Shown piece after piece: positions 26,967-33,693 of a DNA stretch of 64,000 bases. Position 1 is the stretch's first letter. Each line of letters begins with the position of its first letter. Under the pieces are notes generated by a model that worked only from the letters and a program-made list of their open reading frames with translations, was not told the origin of the DNA and made no database searches. Made by a program: the position numbers and the translations under genes. Origin of the DNA: Streptomyces sp. NBC_00285 (GTDB lineage Bacteria; Actinomycetota; Actinomycetes; Streptomycetales; Streptomycetaceae); NCBI RefSeq assembly GCF_036174265.1, contig NZ_CP108055.1, positions 3,348,001 through 3,412,000 on the forward strand. The letters run 5' to 3'.

Positions 26967-27029
26967 CGCCGCCGCGGGGCCGCCCACCTCCCTCCCGGGA
27001 CGGAGGACGTGGACGGCCCCGCGGCGGCG
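26967..27029. terminator. Bidirectional long-stem hairpin between convergent genes
   Basis: Perfect 16-bp GC-rich inverted repeat (26967-26982 with 27014-27029), 31-nt loop, between the convergent genes ending at 26960 and 27043. Confidence 0.6.
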
Positions 27030-27042
27030 CGTCAGACAGGCG

Positions 27043-27348
27043 TCAGCCGACCGCCCGTTCCGGTCCCAGCGTGGCCTCCAACCGCTCTCTCCACCCCGCA
27101 TCCGCCAGCCCCGCCCCCACCAGCACGTCCCGCCAGTCCTCCTTGGCCAGCTGAACGGCGTCGAGGATCCGGTCCACCCGTCCCTGGCCGCACAGCAGGG
27201 TCGCGGCAGCGATCCGTTCCTTGTCCTCCTGATCCCCCCGGTCGGTCAGGTGGTTGACCAGTTCGGTGAGGAGATCCCCGACCACCTCGCCCTCGCGACC
27301 GGGGAAGTCCTCGGCGATACGCCGTTCGACCCGCACGGTAAGCCCCAT
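27043..27348 (-). CDS. Hypothetical small helical protein
   Basis: 101 aa, unrecognised. ATG 27348 is preceded by GGAGGGTGA, an excellent ribosome site, so the gene is probably real. The product is acidic and predicted mostly helical (VVGDLLTELVNHLTDRGDQEDKERIAAATLL), with no membrane segment and no signal peptide. A single Cys is present. No operon partner: both neighbours point away or converge. Confidence 0.6.
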   Translation of the reverse strand: MGLTVRVERRIAEDFPGREGEVVGDLLTELVNHLTDRGDQEDKERIAAATLLCGQGRVDRILDAVQLAKEDWRDVLVGAGLADAGWRERLEATLGPERAVG

Positions 27349-27494
27349 TCACCCTCCTTGTTGGCATACGCCCCGATACGCTACCGCGCCCGCCCCGAAC
27401 CGTCCCGCAACCTGTCTTGCAAGAAACTTGACGGTCCATCACTTTGCCGAACTGACAGCGCACCAACAGACACCGCCCCTAAGGTGCCGTGTTC

Positions 27495-28322
27495 ATGACA
27501 GACACCCCCATGAATGACACCCCCACGACCGAGACCGCCGTGGACGAGACCGTCACGAGAGCCGCGGCCGACACGTCACGCAACCCGATCGGACGCCGGA
27601 CCGTCCTGGTCGCCACAGGCGCCACGGCGGCGACCCTCGCCGTGGGCGCCGCCGCCTCGCGGACTCCCGCGGCCGACACGACCGACACCGCCCCCGTCGC
27701 CGCCGCGGCCGTCTGCACCCTCACCAAGGAGATGACGGAGGGGCCCTACTACCTCGACGGCCAGTACGTCCGCTCCGACATCACCGAGGGCAAGACCGGC
27801 TTCCCGCTCAAACTCGCCCTCACCGTCGTCAACGACGACACCTGCGCCACGATCAGCAACGCCCTCGTCGAGATCTGGCACTGCGACGCGCTCGGCGAAT
27901 ACTCCGGCTACGTGGGCAACAACGGCCACAACGAGCCCGACGACGGCACCTTCCTGCGCGGCGGGGTCCTGACCAACAGCGCGGGCGTCGCCAACATCAC
28001 GACGGTCTACCCGGGTTGGTACCGGGGCCGCTGCGTCCACATCCACGTGAAGGTGCACGTGGGCGTCACCCTCACCTCCGACGGCTCCTTCACCGGCGGC
28101 ACCGAACTCCACACCGGCCAGCTCTTCTTCAACGAGACGATCACCGCCAAGGTCGGCGCGCTCTCGCCGTACTCGGCCAACACGGTCACCCGCACCACCC
28201 TCGCCCAGGACGGGATCTACGACGACGCCGGCGCCTCCTCCGGCCTCCTGACCCTCACCGCCCTCGGCAGTTCGCCCACCGCCGGTTACACCGGCACCCT
28301 CACCCTCGGCGTCGAGAACTAG
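27495..28322 (+). CDS. Secreted intradiol ring-cleavage dioxygenase-like protein (copy 1)
   Basis: 275 aa. A hydrophilic leader with GRRTVLVATGATAATLAVGAA resembles a Tat signal, so it is likely exported. The core shows the intradiol dioxygenase iron site: Tyr in LGEYSGY, and Tyr plus His-x-His in YPGWYRGRCVHIHVKV. EMTEGPYYLDG and ALVEIWHCDALG are typical of the extracellular subgroup in actinomycetes. These enzymes cleave catechols to muconates. ATG 27495 has AAGG at good distance, better than GTG 27489. A diverged paralogue lies at 31733-32593. Confidence 0.88.
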   Translation: MTDTPMNDTPTTETAVDETVTRAAADTSRNPIGRRTVLVATGATAATLAVGAAASRTPAADTTDTAPVAAAAVCTLTKEMTEGPYYLDGQYVRSDITEGKTGFPLKLALTVVNDDTCATISNALVEIWHCDALGEYSGYVGNNGHNEPDDGTFLRGGVLTNSAGVANITTVYPGWYRGRCVHIHVKVHVGVTLTSDGSFTGGTELHTGQLFFNETITAKVGALSPYSANTVTRTTLAQDGIYDDAGASSGLLTLTALGSSPTAGYTGTLTLGVEN

Positions 28323-28341
28323 CGCGACCGCTCATCCCCCA

Positions 28342-28388
28342 CGCGCCCTGGGCGACCGTAGGCCGGAATCCCGGTGGCCCAGGGCGCG
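28342..28388 (+). terminator. Hairpin after dioxygenase copy 1
   Basis: Perfect 12-bp inverted repeat (28342-28353 with 28377-28388), 23-nt loop, 19 nt after the stop. The rest of the roughly 200-bp gap to 28529 shows nothing further. Confidence 0.6.
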
Positions 28389-28528
28389 TACTTCCGGCTT
28401 GACACCCTCCGTCTCCATGACGCCGGGGAGCGGGAGACGGGCGATGACAGAAGCGGGACCGGCCGGTCGAGTGCCGCATCCCGGGCCGGACCTCGCTGAT
28501 CCGTTCCTCAAGCACGGTGCTGCCGCGG

Positions 28529-29098
28529 TCAGCGCACCAGGGGGAGGAAGATCGTGTCGACGATCTCTTCGAGGACGTCGTCGGGCACGGGGGCGAAGGT
28601 CGTGAGGAACTCGTTGCGCAGCAGGTCGAAGGGGAGTGACTTGATGCGTTCGGTGAGGAGTTCCGGTTTGATCTCGCCGCGTTCGGCGGCGCGGTCGAAG
28701 AGGACGTCGACGGCTTCCTTGCGCCCTGTCGTGGTGGGGTCGACCAGGTCGCCGGGGCTGGTTCCGGTCTTCTGGTAGTAGCCGGCCAGGTTCACGCTCA
28801 TGACGGTGACGAGCTGGAGGCGGGTGGCGCTGATCTCCCGCATGAGGGTGAGGACGTCCTCCCGCAGGGATCCGGTGTCGGGAACGTCGTGGATGTGTTT
28901 GCGCAGAACATGGGGGATGGTCGCCCGGACGAGTGCGTCGCGGTCCGACCACCGGCGGTAGAGGACCGTAGGGCTGGTGCCCGCACGCTTGACGACGGCG
29001 TCCATGGTGAACCGGGCGTAGCCGTTGTCGGCGAGTTCTTCCCAGGCCGCGTCGAGCAGCGCCTCCTCCAGCGCCGCTCCGCGGCGTCGCTCGGCCAT
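28529..29098 (-). CDS. TetR-family repressor of the adjacent MFS pump
   Basis: 189 aa. N-terminal TetR helix-turn-helix: ALLDAAWEELADNGYARFTMDAVVKRAGTSPTVLYRRWSDR. It is followed by a helical ligand-binding domain with the common RKEAVDVLFDRAAERGEI segment. The ATG at 29098 has GGGGG upstream; ATG 29110 is also in frame but has no ribosome-site spacing. It is divergent from the MFS gene. The intergenic region holds two AGATAG-N6-CTATC(T/C) operators over the MFS promoter, so autoregulation and repression of the pump are very likely. Confidence 0.9.
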   Translation of the reverse strand: MAERRRGAALEEALLDAAWEELADNGYARFTMDAVVKRAGTSPTVLYRRWSDRDALVRATIPHVLRKHIHDVPDTGSLREDVLTLMREISATRLQLVTVMSVNLAGYYQKTGTSPGDLVDPTTTGRKEAVDVLFDRAAERGEIKPELLTERIKSLPFDLLRNEFLTTFAPVPDDVLEEIVDTIFLPLVR

Positions 29099-29116
29099 CT
29101 GAACCCCCATCTCCGC

Positions 29117-29182
29117 TAGATAGACTTGCCTATCTAATCCTAGCGGCCTAGCCTGACTCCAATAAGATAGAGCCATCTATCC
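29117..29182 (+). promoter_or_regulatory. MFS promoter flanked by two TetR operators
   Basis: Promoter: -35 TTGCCT (29126-29131) and -10 TAGCCT (29149-29154), spacer 17. Operator 1 is TAGATAG-N6-CTATCTA (29117-29136), a perfect repeat covering the -35. Operator 2 is AGATAG-N6-CTATCC (29165-29182), one mismatch, covering the first transcribed bases. The 47/48-bp centre spacing is close to 4.5 helical turns. Confidence 0.75.
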
Positions 29183-29194
29183 TAAGGAGTGTTC

Positions 29195-30682
29195 ATGAGC
29201 ATCACGGGCGCCAAGCCACCATCCGCCGGCGCGGACGCCGACCGGATCGACCCGGCCCTGCGGCATCTGACCTACACCTTGATCATCGGCGCACTCGCCG
29301 TCATCTTCGACACCACGATCATGAGCGTCGCCATCGACGGCCTCGCCGGGCAGCTCCACACGTCGCTCAGTACCACCCAGTGGGTGACCACCGCCTACCT
29401 GCTGGCCCTGTCCGCCACGATGCCGGCCGTCGGATGGGCCCAGTCGATGCTGGGCGGCAAACGTCTGTGGACCGCCGGCCTGGGCATGTTCCTCACCGGG
29501 TCACTGCTGTGCGCCGGGGCGTGGAACGTCCAGAGCCTGATCGCCTTCCGAGTGATCCAGGGCATCGGCGGCGGCACGCTCATGGTGCTGATGTTCACCC
29601 TGGTCATGCAGGCGGCCAAGGGCCGCAACATCGGCAAGGTGATGTCCCTGATCACCGTGCCCACCGCCCTGGGCCCCGTCATCGGCCCGGTCATCGGCGG
29701 TGCCCTCCTGCACCTGGGCGACTGGCGCTGGATCTTCCTCTTCAACGTGCCCTTCTGCGTCGTCGGCGGCTACCTGGCCCAACGCAACCTTCCCGACGAC
29801 GGACCCCGGCCCGGCACCCGCCCCCGCCTGGACACCGTGGGCATGCTCCTGCTCTCACCCGGCATCGCCGCCGTCGTCTACGGCCTGACACAGCTCTCCG
29901 GATCCGACGGCCTGGCCGGCCTGGCCGGCCTCAGGGTGGCCGGACCCCTGCTCGCCGGGGTGGCCCTGCTCGCCGGATACGTCCTGTGGGCACTGCGGCA
30001 CGGACCGGACGCCCTGCTCGACATCAGGCTGCTGCGCCACCGCGCCCTGGCCTCATCCTCGGCACTGGTGTTCCTGACCGGTGCCGCCCTGTACGGGACC
30101 ATGCTCCTGCTGCCGCTGTACTGGCAGCAGGTACGTGGCGAATCCGCCCTGAACGCCGCCCTGTTGCTCATCCCGACGGGCGTGGGCGCCCTCCTCTCGC
30201 GTGCGTTGGCCGGCCGGTCCATGGACCGCTTCGGCTCGCGCCCTGTCGCCGTCGTCGCCTTCGCCCTCACCTTCGCGGCCACCGTGCCGTTCGGCTTCGT
30301 CACCGCCTCCACGAGCAACATCGCACTGATGGCCGTGCTGTTCGTGCGCGGACTCGGGCTGGGAGGAGCCATGATCGCGATCATGGGCGCGGCCTTCGTC
30401 GGACTGGAACGCGAGGAGATCCCGGCCGCCTCCAGCATCAGCCGAGTCGCCCAGCAGGTCGGCGGTTCCGTGGGCATCGCGGTCCTGGTCATGGTCCTGC
30501 AACGGGCCACAGCCGGCGCCCGTACACCCGCCGACCTGGCCTCCGGATTCGGTGAAGCCTTCTGGTGGTCCACGGCGTTCACCGCCGCGGCCGTCCCGCT
30601 GTGCCTCCTGCTGCCGGGCCGCGTCGGCCCGGAACCGGAGGTCCAGAGCCCCGCACCTGCCGGCGAACCCCTCGAAGCCTGA
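29195..30682 (+). CDS. MFS drug efflux transporter, DHA2 (14-TMS) type
   Basis: 495 aa membrane protein with about 14 hydrophobic segments. Motif A-like LGGKRLW after TM2, motif C PTALGPVIGPVIGGALL in TM5, and the early FDTTIMSVAIDGL match EmrB/QacA drug:H+ antiporters. ATG 29195 has AAGGAG 5 nt upstream. It is controlled by the divergent TetR. It probably exports a lipophilic toxic compound; whether that is a catechol-like substrate of the flanking secreted dioxygenases is open. Confidence 0.93.
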   Translation: MSITGAKPPSAGADADRIDPALRHLTYTLIIGALAVIFDTTIMSVAIDGLAGQLHTSLSTTQWVTTAYLLALSATMPAVGWAQSMLGGKRLWTAGLGMFLTGSLLCAGAWNVQSLIAFRVIQGIGGGTLMVLMFTLVMQAAKGRNIGKVMSLITVPTALGPVIGPVIGGALLHLGDWRWIFLFNVPFCVVGGYLAQRNLPDDGPRPGTRPRLDTVGMLLLSPGIAAVVYGLTQLSGSDGLAGLAGLRVAGPLLAGVALLAGYVLWALRHGPDALLDIRLLRHRALASSSALVFLTGAALYGTMLLLPLYWQQVRGESALNAALLLIPTGVGALLSRALAGRSMDRFGSRPVAVVAFALTFAATVPFGFVTASTSNIALMAVLFVRGLGLGGAMIAIMGAAFVGLEREEIPAASSISRVAQQVGGSVGIAVLVMVLQRATAGARTPADLASGFGEAFWWSTAFTAAAVPLCLLLPGRVGPEPEVQSPAPAGEPLEA

Positions 30683-30757
30683 ACGATCGGAGCGCCGCCC
30701 GGCCGAAGTGCTCGAACAGGACACTGCGGGACGCCAACCGGCCGCCAGGACCGGGAA

Positions 30758-30787
30758 CCGTCCGCCACCCCACTGGGTGACGGACGG
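30758..30787 (+). terminator. Hairpin between MFS gene and DUF4360 gene
   Basis: 13-bp stem with one mismatch (30758-30770 with 30775-30787) and a 4-nt loop, between convergent stops at 30682 and 30808. Confidence 0.6.
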
Positions 30788-30807
30788 CCCCGTTCAGCTG
30801 TCCCGGC

Positions 30808-31458
30808 TCACTTGCCCGGGCACGGCTGCCATGCCATGTGGTACACGGTGCTGATGTCGCCGTCCGTCGAGTCCATCGTCATGAAGCTGACCTTGGACGG
30901 CGAGGAGGAACCCGCGTTGACGCGGATCTCCGTGTTGATGTTGAAGTTGCGCTGAACTCCACAGGGGGCCCAGACCAGTTGGGCCCAGTCGGTGGTGTCG
31001 GTCGCCTGCCAGTTGTCGTTGTAGACGCCGGTGAAGTTGTGGGTCTTGAAGGCCGTCTGCGAGGAGCCCTGGAAGTAGTACGAGGCTCTCTGCACGGCGC
31101 TCGCGCCGGACTGGAGTGCGGCGAAGCCGCGGTAGTCCGCCTGGGCGATGGCGTACGTGAAGCCCGACGGGACGTGGACGATCAGGTTGAGCTGGCAGTT
31201 CTTGCGGAACGCCGTGGGGTCGGAGTTGCCGCCGACCTGCGCGAGGTAGTCGCTGTAGGTGACCGTGAACGCGGTGTTGTCCTCGGAGACGGCGACGGCC
31301 GCCGTTCCCGCGGGACAGCCGGAACCATTCACCGTGGCGACGTTGATGACGATCTTGTCCGGGGGCGGGTCGACGAACCCGCCGGACGGGTTGTGCGCGG
31401 GCATCGCCGCGGTGACGAGAGCGGCGATCGCGCCGCCCAGGAACAGTCCACTTGCCAT
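30808..31458 (-). CDS. Secreted DUF4360 protein
   Basis: 216 aa. MASGLFLGGAIAALVTAAMPAHN is a signal-like leader. The mature part fits DUF4360: VNGSGCPAGTAAVAVSEDNTAFTVTYSDYLAQVG, then a cysteine pair (CGVQRN, WQPCPG). ATG 31458 follows GGAG. Such secreted beta-rich proteins are common in Streptomyces and fungi; the function is unknown. It stands alone between the MFS gene and the second dioxygenase. Confidence 0.85.
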   Translation of the reverse strand: MASGLFLGGAIAALVTAAMPAHNPSGGFVDPPPDKIVINVATVNGSGCPAGTAAVAVSEDNTAFTVTYSDYLAQVGGNSDPTAFRKNCQLNLIVHVPSGFTYAIAQADYRGFAALQSGASAVQRASYYFQGSSQTAFKTHNFTGVYNDNWQATDTTDWAQLVWAPCGVQRNFNINTEIRVNAGSSSPSKVSFMTMDSTDGDISTVYHMAWQPCPGK

Positions 31459-31732
31459 GGGGGGTCTCTCCTCTGTCGCTGAACTGTTGAAGCGTGGAGA
31501 ACCTGTGTGTTTTCTGTGAAGCACCGCGGCGATCGAATCGTAGGGAGCGCCCTGTGACCCGACCAGTGCGAACTCCGGCCATTCACCCCGGCCCGTTCAC
31601 AACCCCACACACGACGGGCGGCGCACTATGTCCGAACTCGCTTGGAAACAGGGTCCGTTGAGCGGTGCGTTCCCAGGCTGTTCACAGCCGCAAGTCAAGG
31701 AATTCTTCAGATTCGCTCCTAACTTCTCCCTC

Positions 31733-32593
31733 ATGACGGGAAACACGGAGCACGACCACGAGAGCAACACCGACAGCGACACCGTGAGCGGTACCGGGCA
31801 GGGCGGCAGGCACCGGCTGGACGGCGGCGTCAAACGGCGGCGCATCCTGATCGGTGGCGGAGCCGTCGCCGCGGTGGGCGGGCTGGCGGTCGCCGGCATC
31901 GCCTCGGCCGACACCCCCACCACGGCCACCGGGTCCACCACGGCGGCCGAAACCGCCACCGCCACCGCGTCCTCGAGCGTCTGCACCCTGACCGCCGAGG
32001 TCACCGAGGGTCCGTACTCGCTCGACGGCGCCCTGGTCCGGGCGGACATCAGGGAGGAGAAGGAGGGTTTCGAGGTTCAGTACACCTTCACCGTCGTCGA
32101 CCAGGCCGACGACTGCGCGCCGCTGGCCGACGCGCTCGTCGAGCTCTGGCACTGCGACGTGCTGGGCGAATACTCGGGCTTCGTCGGCGGCAACGGCCAC
32201 CAGGAGGAGGACAACGGCACCTTCCTGCGCGGCGGCCAGATGACCGACGCGAACGGCCAGTGCACCATCACCTCGATCTGGCCCGGTCACTACGTCTCCC
32301 GGGCCGTTCACATCCATATGCGAGTGCACACGGAGGTGACGCTCACCGACGACTCGTACACCGGTGGCGAGGTCGTCCACACCGGGCAGCTCTTCTTCGA
32401 CCCGGACATCAACACCGAGGTCCAGGCCACCTCGCCGTACTCCGCGAACACCACGTCGGAGACCCTGCTCGCGAACGACTCCGTCTACGACGACGGCGGC
32501 GCCTCCTCGGGCCTGCTGACCCTGACCGCCCTCGGCTCCAGCGTCTCCGACGGGTACCTGGCCACGCTGACCGTCGGCGTCAACTCCGCCTGA
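31733..32593 (+). CDS. Secreted intradiol ring-cleavage dioxygenase-like protein (copy 2)
   Basis: 286 aa, a diverged paralogue of copy 1. The twin-Arg leader KRRRILIGGGAVAAVGGLAVAG suggests Tat export. The iron site is conserved: Tyr in LGEYSGF, Tyr plus His-x-His in WPGHYVSRAVHIHMRV. The C-terminal GGASSGLLTLTALGSS is nearly identical to copy 1. An in-frame ATG at 31628 would add 35 residues of atypical composition, so 31733 is preferred, although neither has a clear ribosome site. About 270 bp upstream hold only the leader and promoter region. Confidence 0.82.
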   Translation: MTGNTEHDHESNTDSDTVSGTGQGGRHRLDGGVKRRRILIGGGAVAAVGGLAVAGIASADTPTTATGSTTAAETATATASSSVCTLTAEVTEGPYSLDGALVRADIREEKEGFEVQYTFTVVDQADDCAPLADALVELWHCDVLGEYSGFVGGNGHQEEDNGTFLRGGQMTDANGQCTITSIWPGHYVSRAVHIHMRVHTEVTLTDDSYTGGEVVHTGQLFFDPDINTEVQATSPYSANTTSETLLANDSVYDDGGASSGLLTLTALGSSVSDGYLATLTVGVNSA

Positions 32594-32618
32594 CCGGCGG
32601 CGGGTTCCGCACGCACAC

Positions 32619-32650
32619 GGGCGCGGCGTCTCGGCGGGGGCGCCGCGCCC
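32619..32650 (+). terminator. Hairpin after dioxygenase copy 2
   Basis: Perfect 10-bp inverted repeat (32619-32628 with 32641-32650), 12-nt loop, between convergent stops at 32593 and 32661. Confidence 0.6.
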
Positions 32651-32660
32651 GCCCGGCGTC

Positions 32661-32975
32661 TCAGGCGCCCTCGACCTTGCGCAGCAGCCCCAGCAGGGTC
32701 TTCCGTTCCGCATCCGCCAGGCCCTCGAAGCACTCCGCGAGCACCGCGTCCGCCACCTCGTGCCCCGCCTTCAGCACTCGTTCCCCCTCGGCGGTGAGGT
32801 GGTGCTCGATACGGCGGCCGCGCCCGGGGCGCCGGTCCAGCAGGCCCTGGGCCACCAGACGTCCGGCGAGCGTGCCGAAGGCCTGCTCGGTCTGGAACGT
32901 CGCCGCCGCCAGTTCCCGCGCACTGGCACCGGGGCGCCGGCCGATCGCCCGCAGCGCGGAGTACGCCGCGTCCTT
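32661..32975 (-). pseudogene. MarR-family regulator remnant, 5' end deleted
   Basis: The last 105 codons or so of a MarR protein remain: SALRAIGRRPGASARELAAA, then TEQAFGTLAGRLVAQGLLDR, the wing RRIEHHLTAEGERVLKAG and a C-terminal helix AERKTLLGLLRKVEGA. The N-terminal dimerisation helices and any start codon are gone. The open frame continues across the junction into sequence that, on the other strand, encodes an alpha/beta hydrolase end. The gene is therefore a fragment left by a deletion. Confidence 0.75.
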
Positions 32976-33090
32976 CCCGGACGCCCGCTTCGAGGTGGTG
33001 GCGGAAGCCGGCCACCTGCCCCATCTCGAACAGCCCGCGCGCACCTTCGCCCTGCTCGACGACTTCGCCGCGCGGACCGGGAGCCGGTGA
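32971..33090 (+). pseudogene. Alpha/beta hydrolase C-terminal remnant
   Basis: About 38 codons read FPDARFEVVAEAGHLPHLEQP and onward to a stop at 33088-33090. This is the classic C-terminal end of an alpha/beta hydrolase with its catalytic His (AGH). The nucleophile and acid parts are absent: upstream of about 32971 the sequence is the MarR remnant on the opposite strand. There is no start codon or ribosome site in phase. Confidence 0.7.
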
Positions 33091-33100
33091 CCGGGGGGAC

Positions 33101-33559
33101 TCAGGGGTTCTCCCAGGCCGCCGGTTCGGCCGCCAGCTGCCGGACCGGCTCGGGCAGCGCGTCCTGCGCGATGTCCGCGATGGTGACGCCCTCCAGGATC
33201 TTGCGGACGTTGGCCCGCAGGGCGACCCACAGGGGAAGCAGCGGCTGCGCGGAGCCCGTGTACTCCAGACCGGTGGGCCGCTCGCCGCGCACCGACACGA
33301 TGGGTCCGTCGACGGCCCGGATGACGTCCGCGACAGTGATGGCCGACGCCTCGCGGGCGAGCCGGTATCCACCGCCCCCGCCCCGCCTGCTGTCGACGAT
33401 TCCGCCGCGCCTGAGGTCGCCGAGAATCCCCTCCAGGAACTTGTGCGGAATGTCCTGGACCGCCGCGATGGCCTCGGCTTTCACCGGCCCCGCGTCCCGC
33501 CTCACGGCAAGCTCCAGCACCGCCCGTACCGCGTAGTCCGCCCGTGCAGAGATCCTCAT
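33101..33559 (-). CDS. Rrf2-family transcriptional regulator
   Basis: 152 aa. RISARADYAVRAVLELA is the standard Rrf2 N-terminus, and DIPHKFLEGILGDLRRGGIVDSRRG is the winged-helix recognition part with the glycine-rich wing (RGGGGGYRLA). No Fe-S Cys cluster is visible, so it is probably a cluster-free member. ATG 33559 has no ribosome site, and an 8-bp palindrome ACAATTGT (33562-33569) lies immediately before it, so leaderless translation and autoregulation are possible. It is divergent from the GH35 gene. Confidence 0.88.
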   Translation of the reverse strand: MRISARADYAVRAVLELAVRRDAGPVKAEAIAAVQDIPHKFLEGILGDLRRGGIVDSRRGGGGGYRLAREASAITVADVIRAVDGPIVSVRGERPTGLEYTGSAQPLLPLWVALRANVRKILEGVTIADIAQDALPEPVRQLAAEPAAWENP

Positions 33560-33693
33560 ACGACAATTGTGCGGCGTCCGGGCATAGAGAATGGCCACAT
33601 CACAATGACCCCACCACTCACAGCACGGGCGAATCGGCCGGGCGACGGGCCGGGGGCGGACACAAGGAACGGGCACGACCAGGAGGCGCTCCC

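Noticed and set aside
27411..27424. Short palindrome CTTGCAAG before dioxygenase copy 1 as an operator
   Set aside because: Only 8 bp, no second copy and no adjacent regulator, so it is not distinguishable from chance.
32260..32970. Plus-strand open frame running into the hydrolase remnant
   Set aside because: Upstream of about 32971 it is out of phase with dioxygenase copy 2 and then antisense to the MarR remnant. Only the final 40 codons match a hydrolase.
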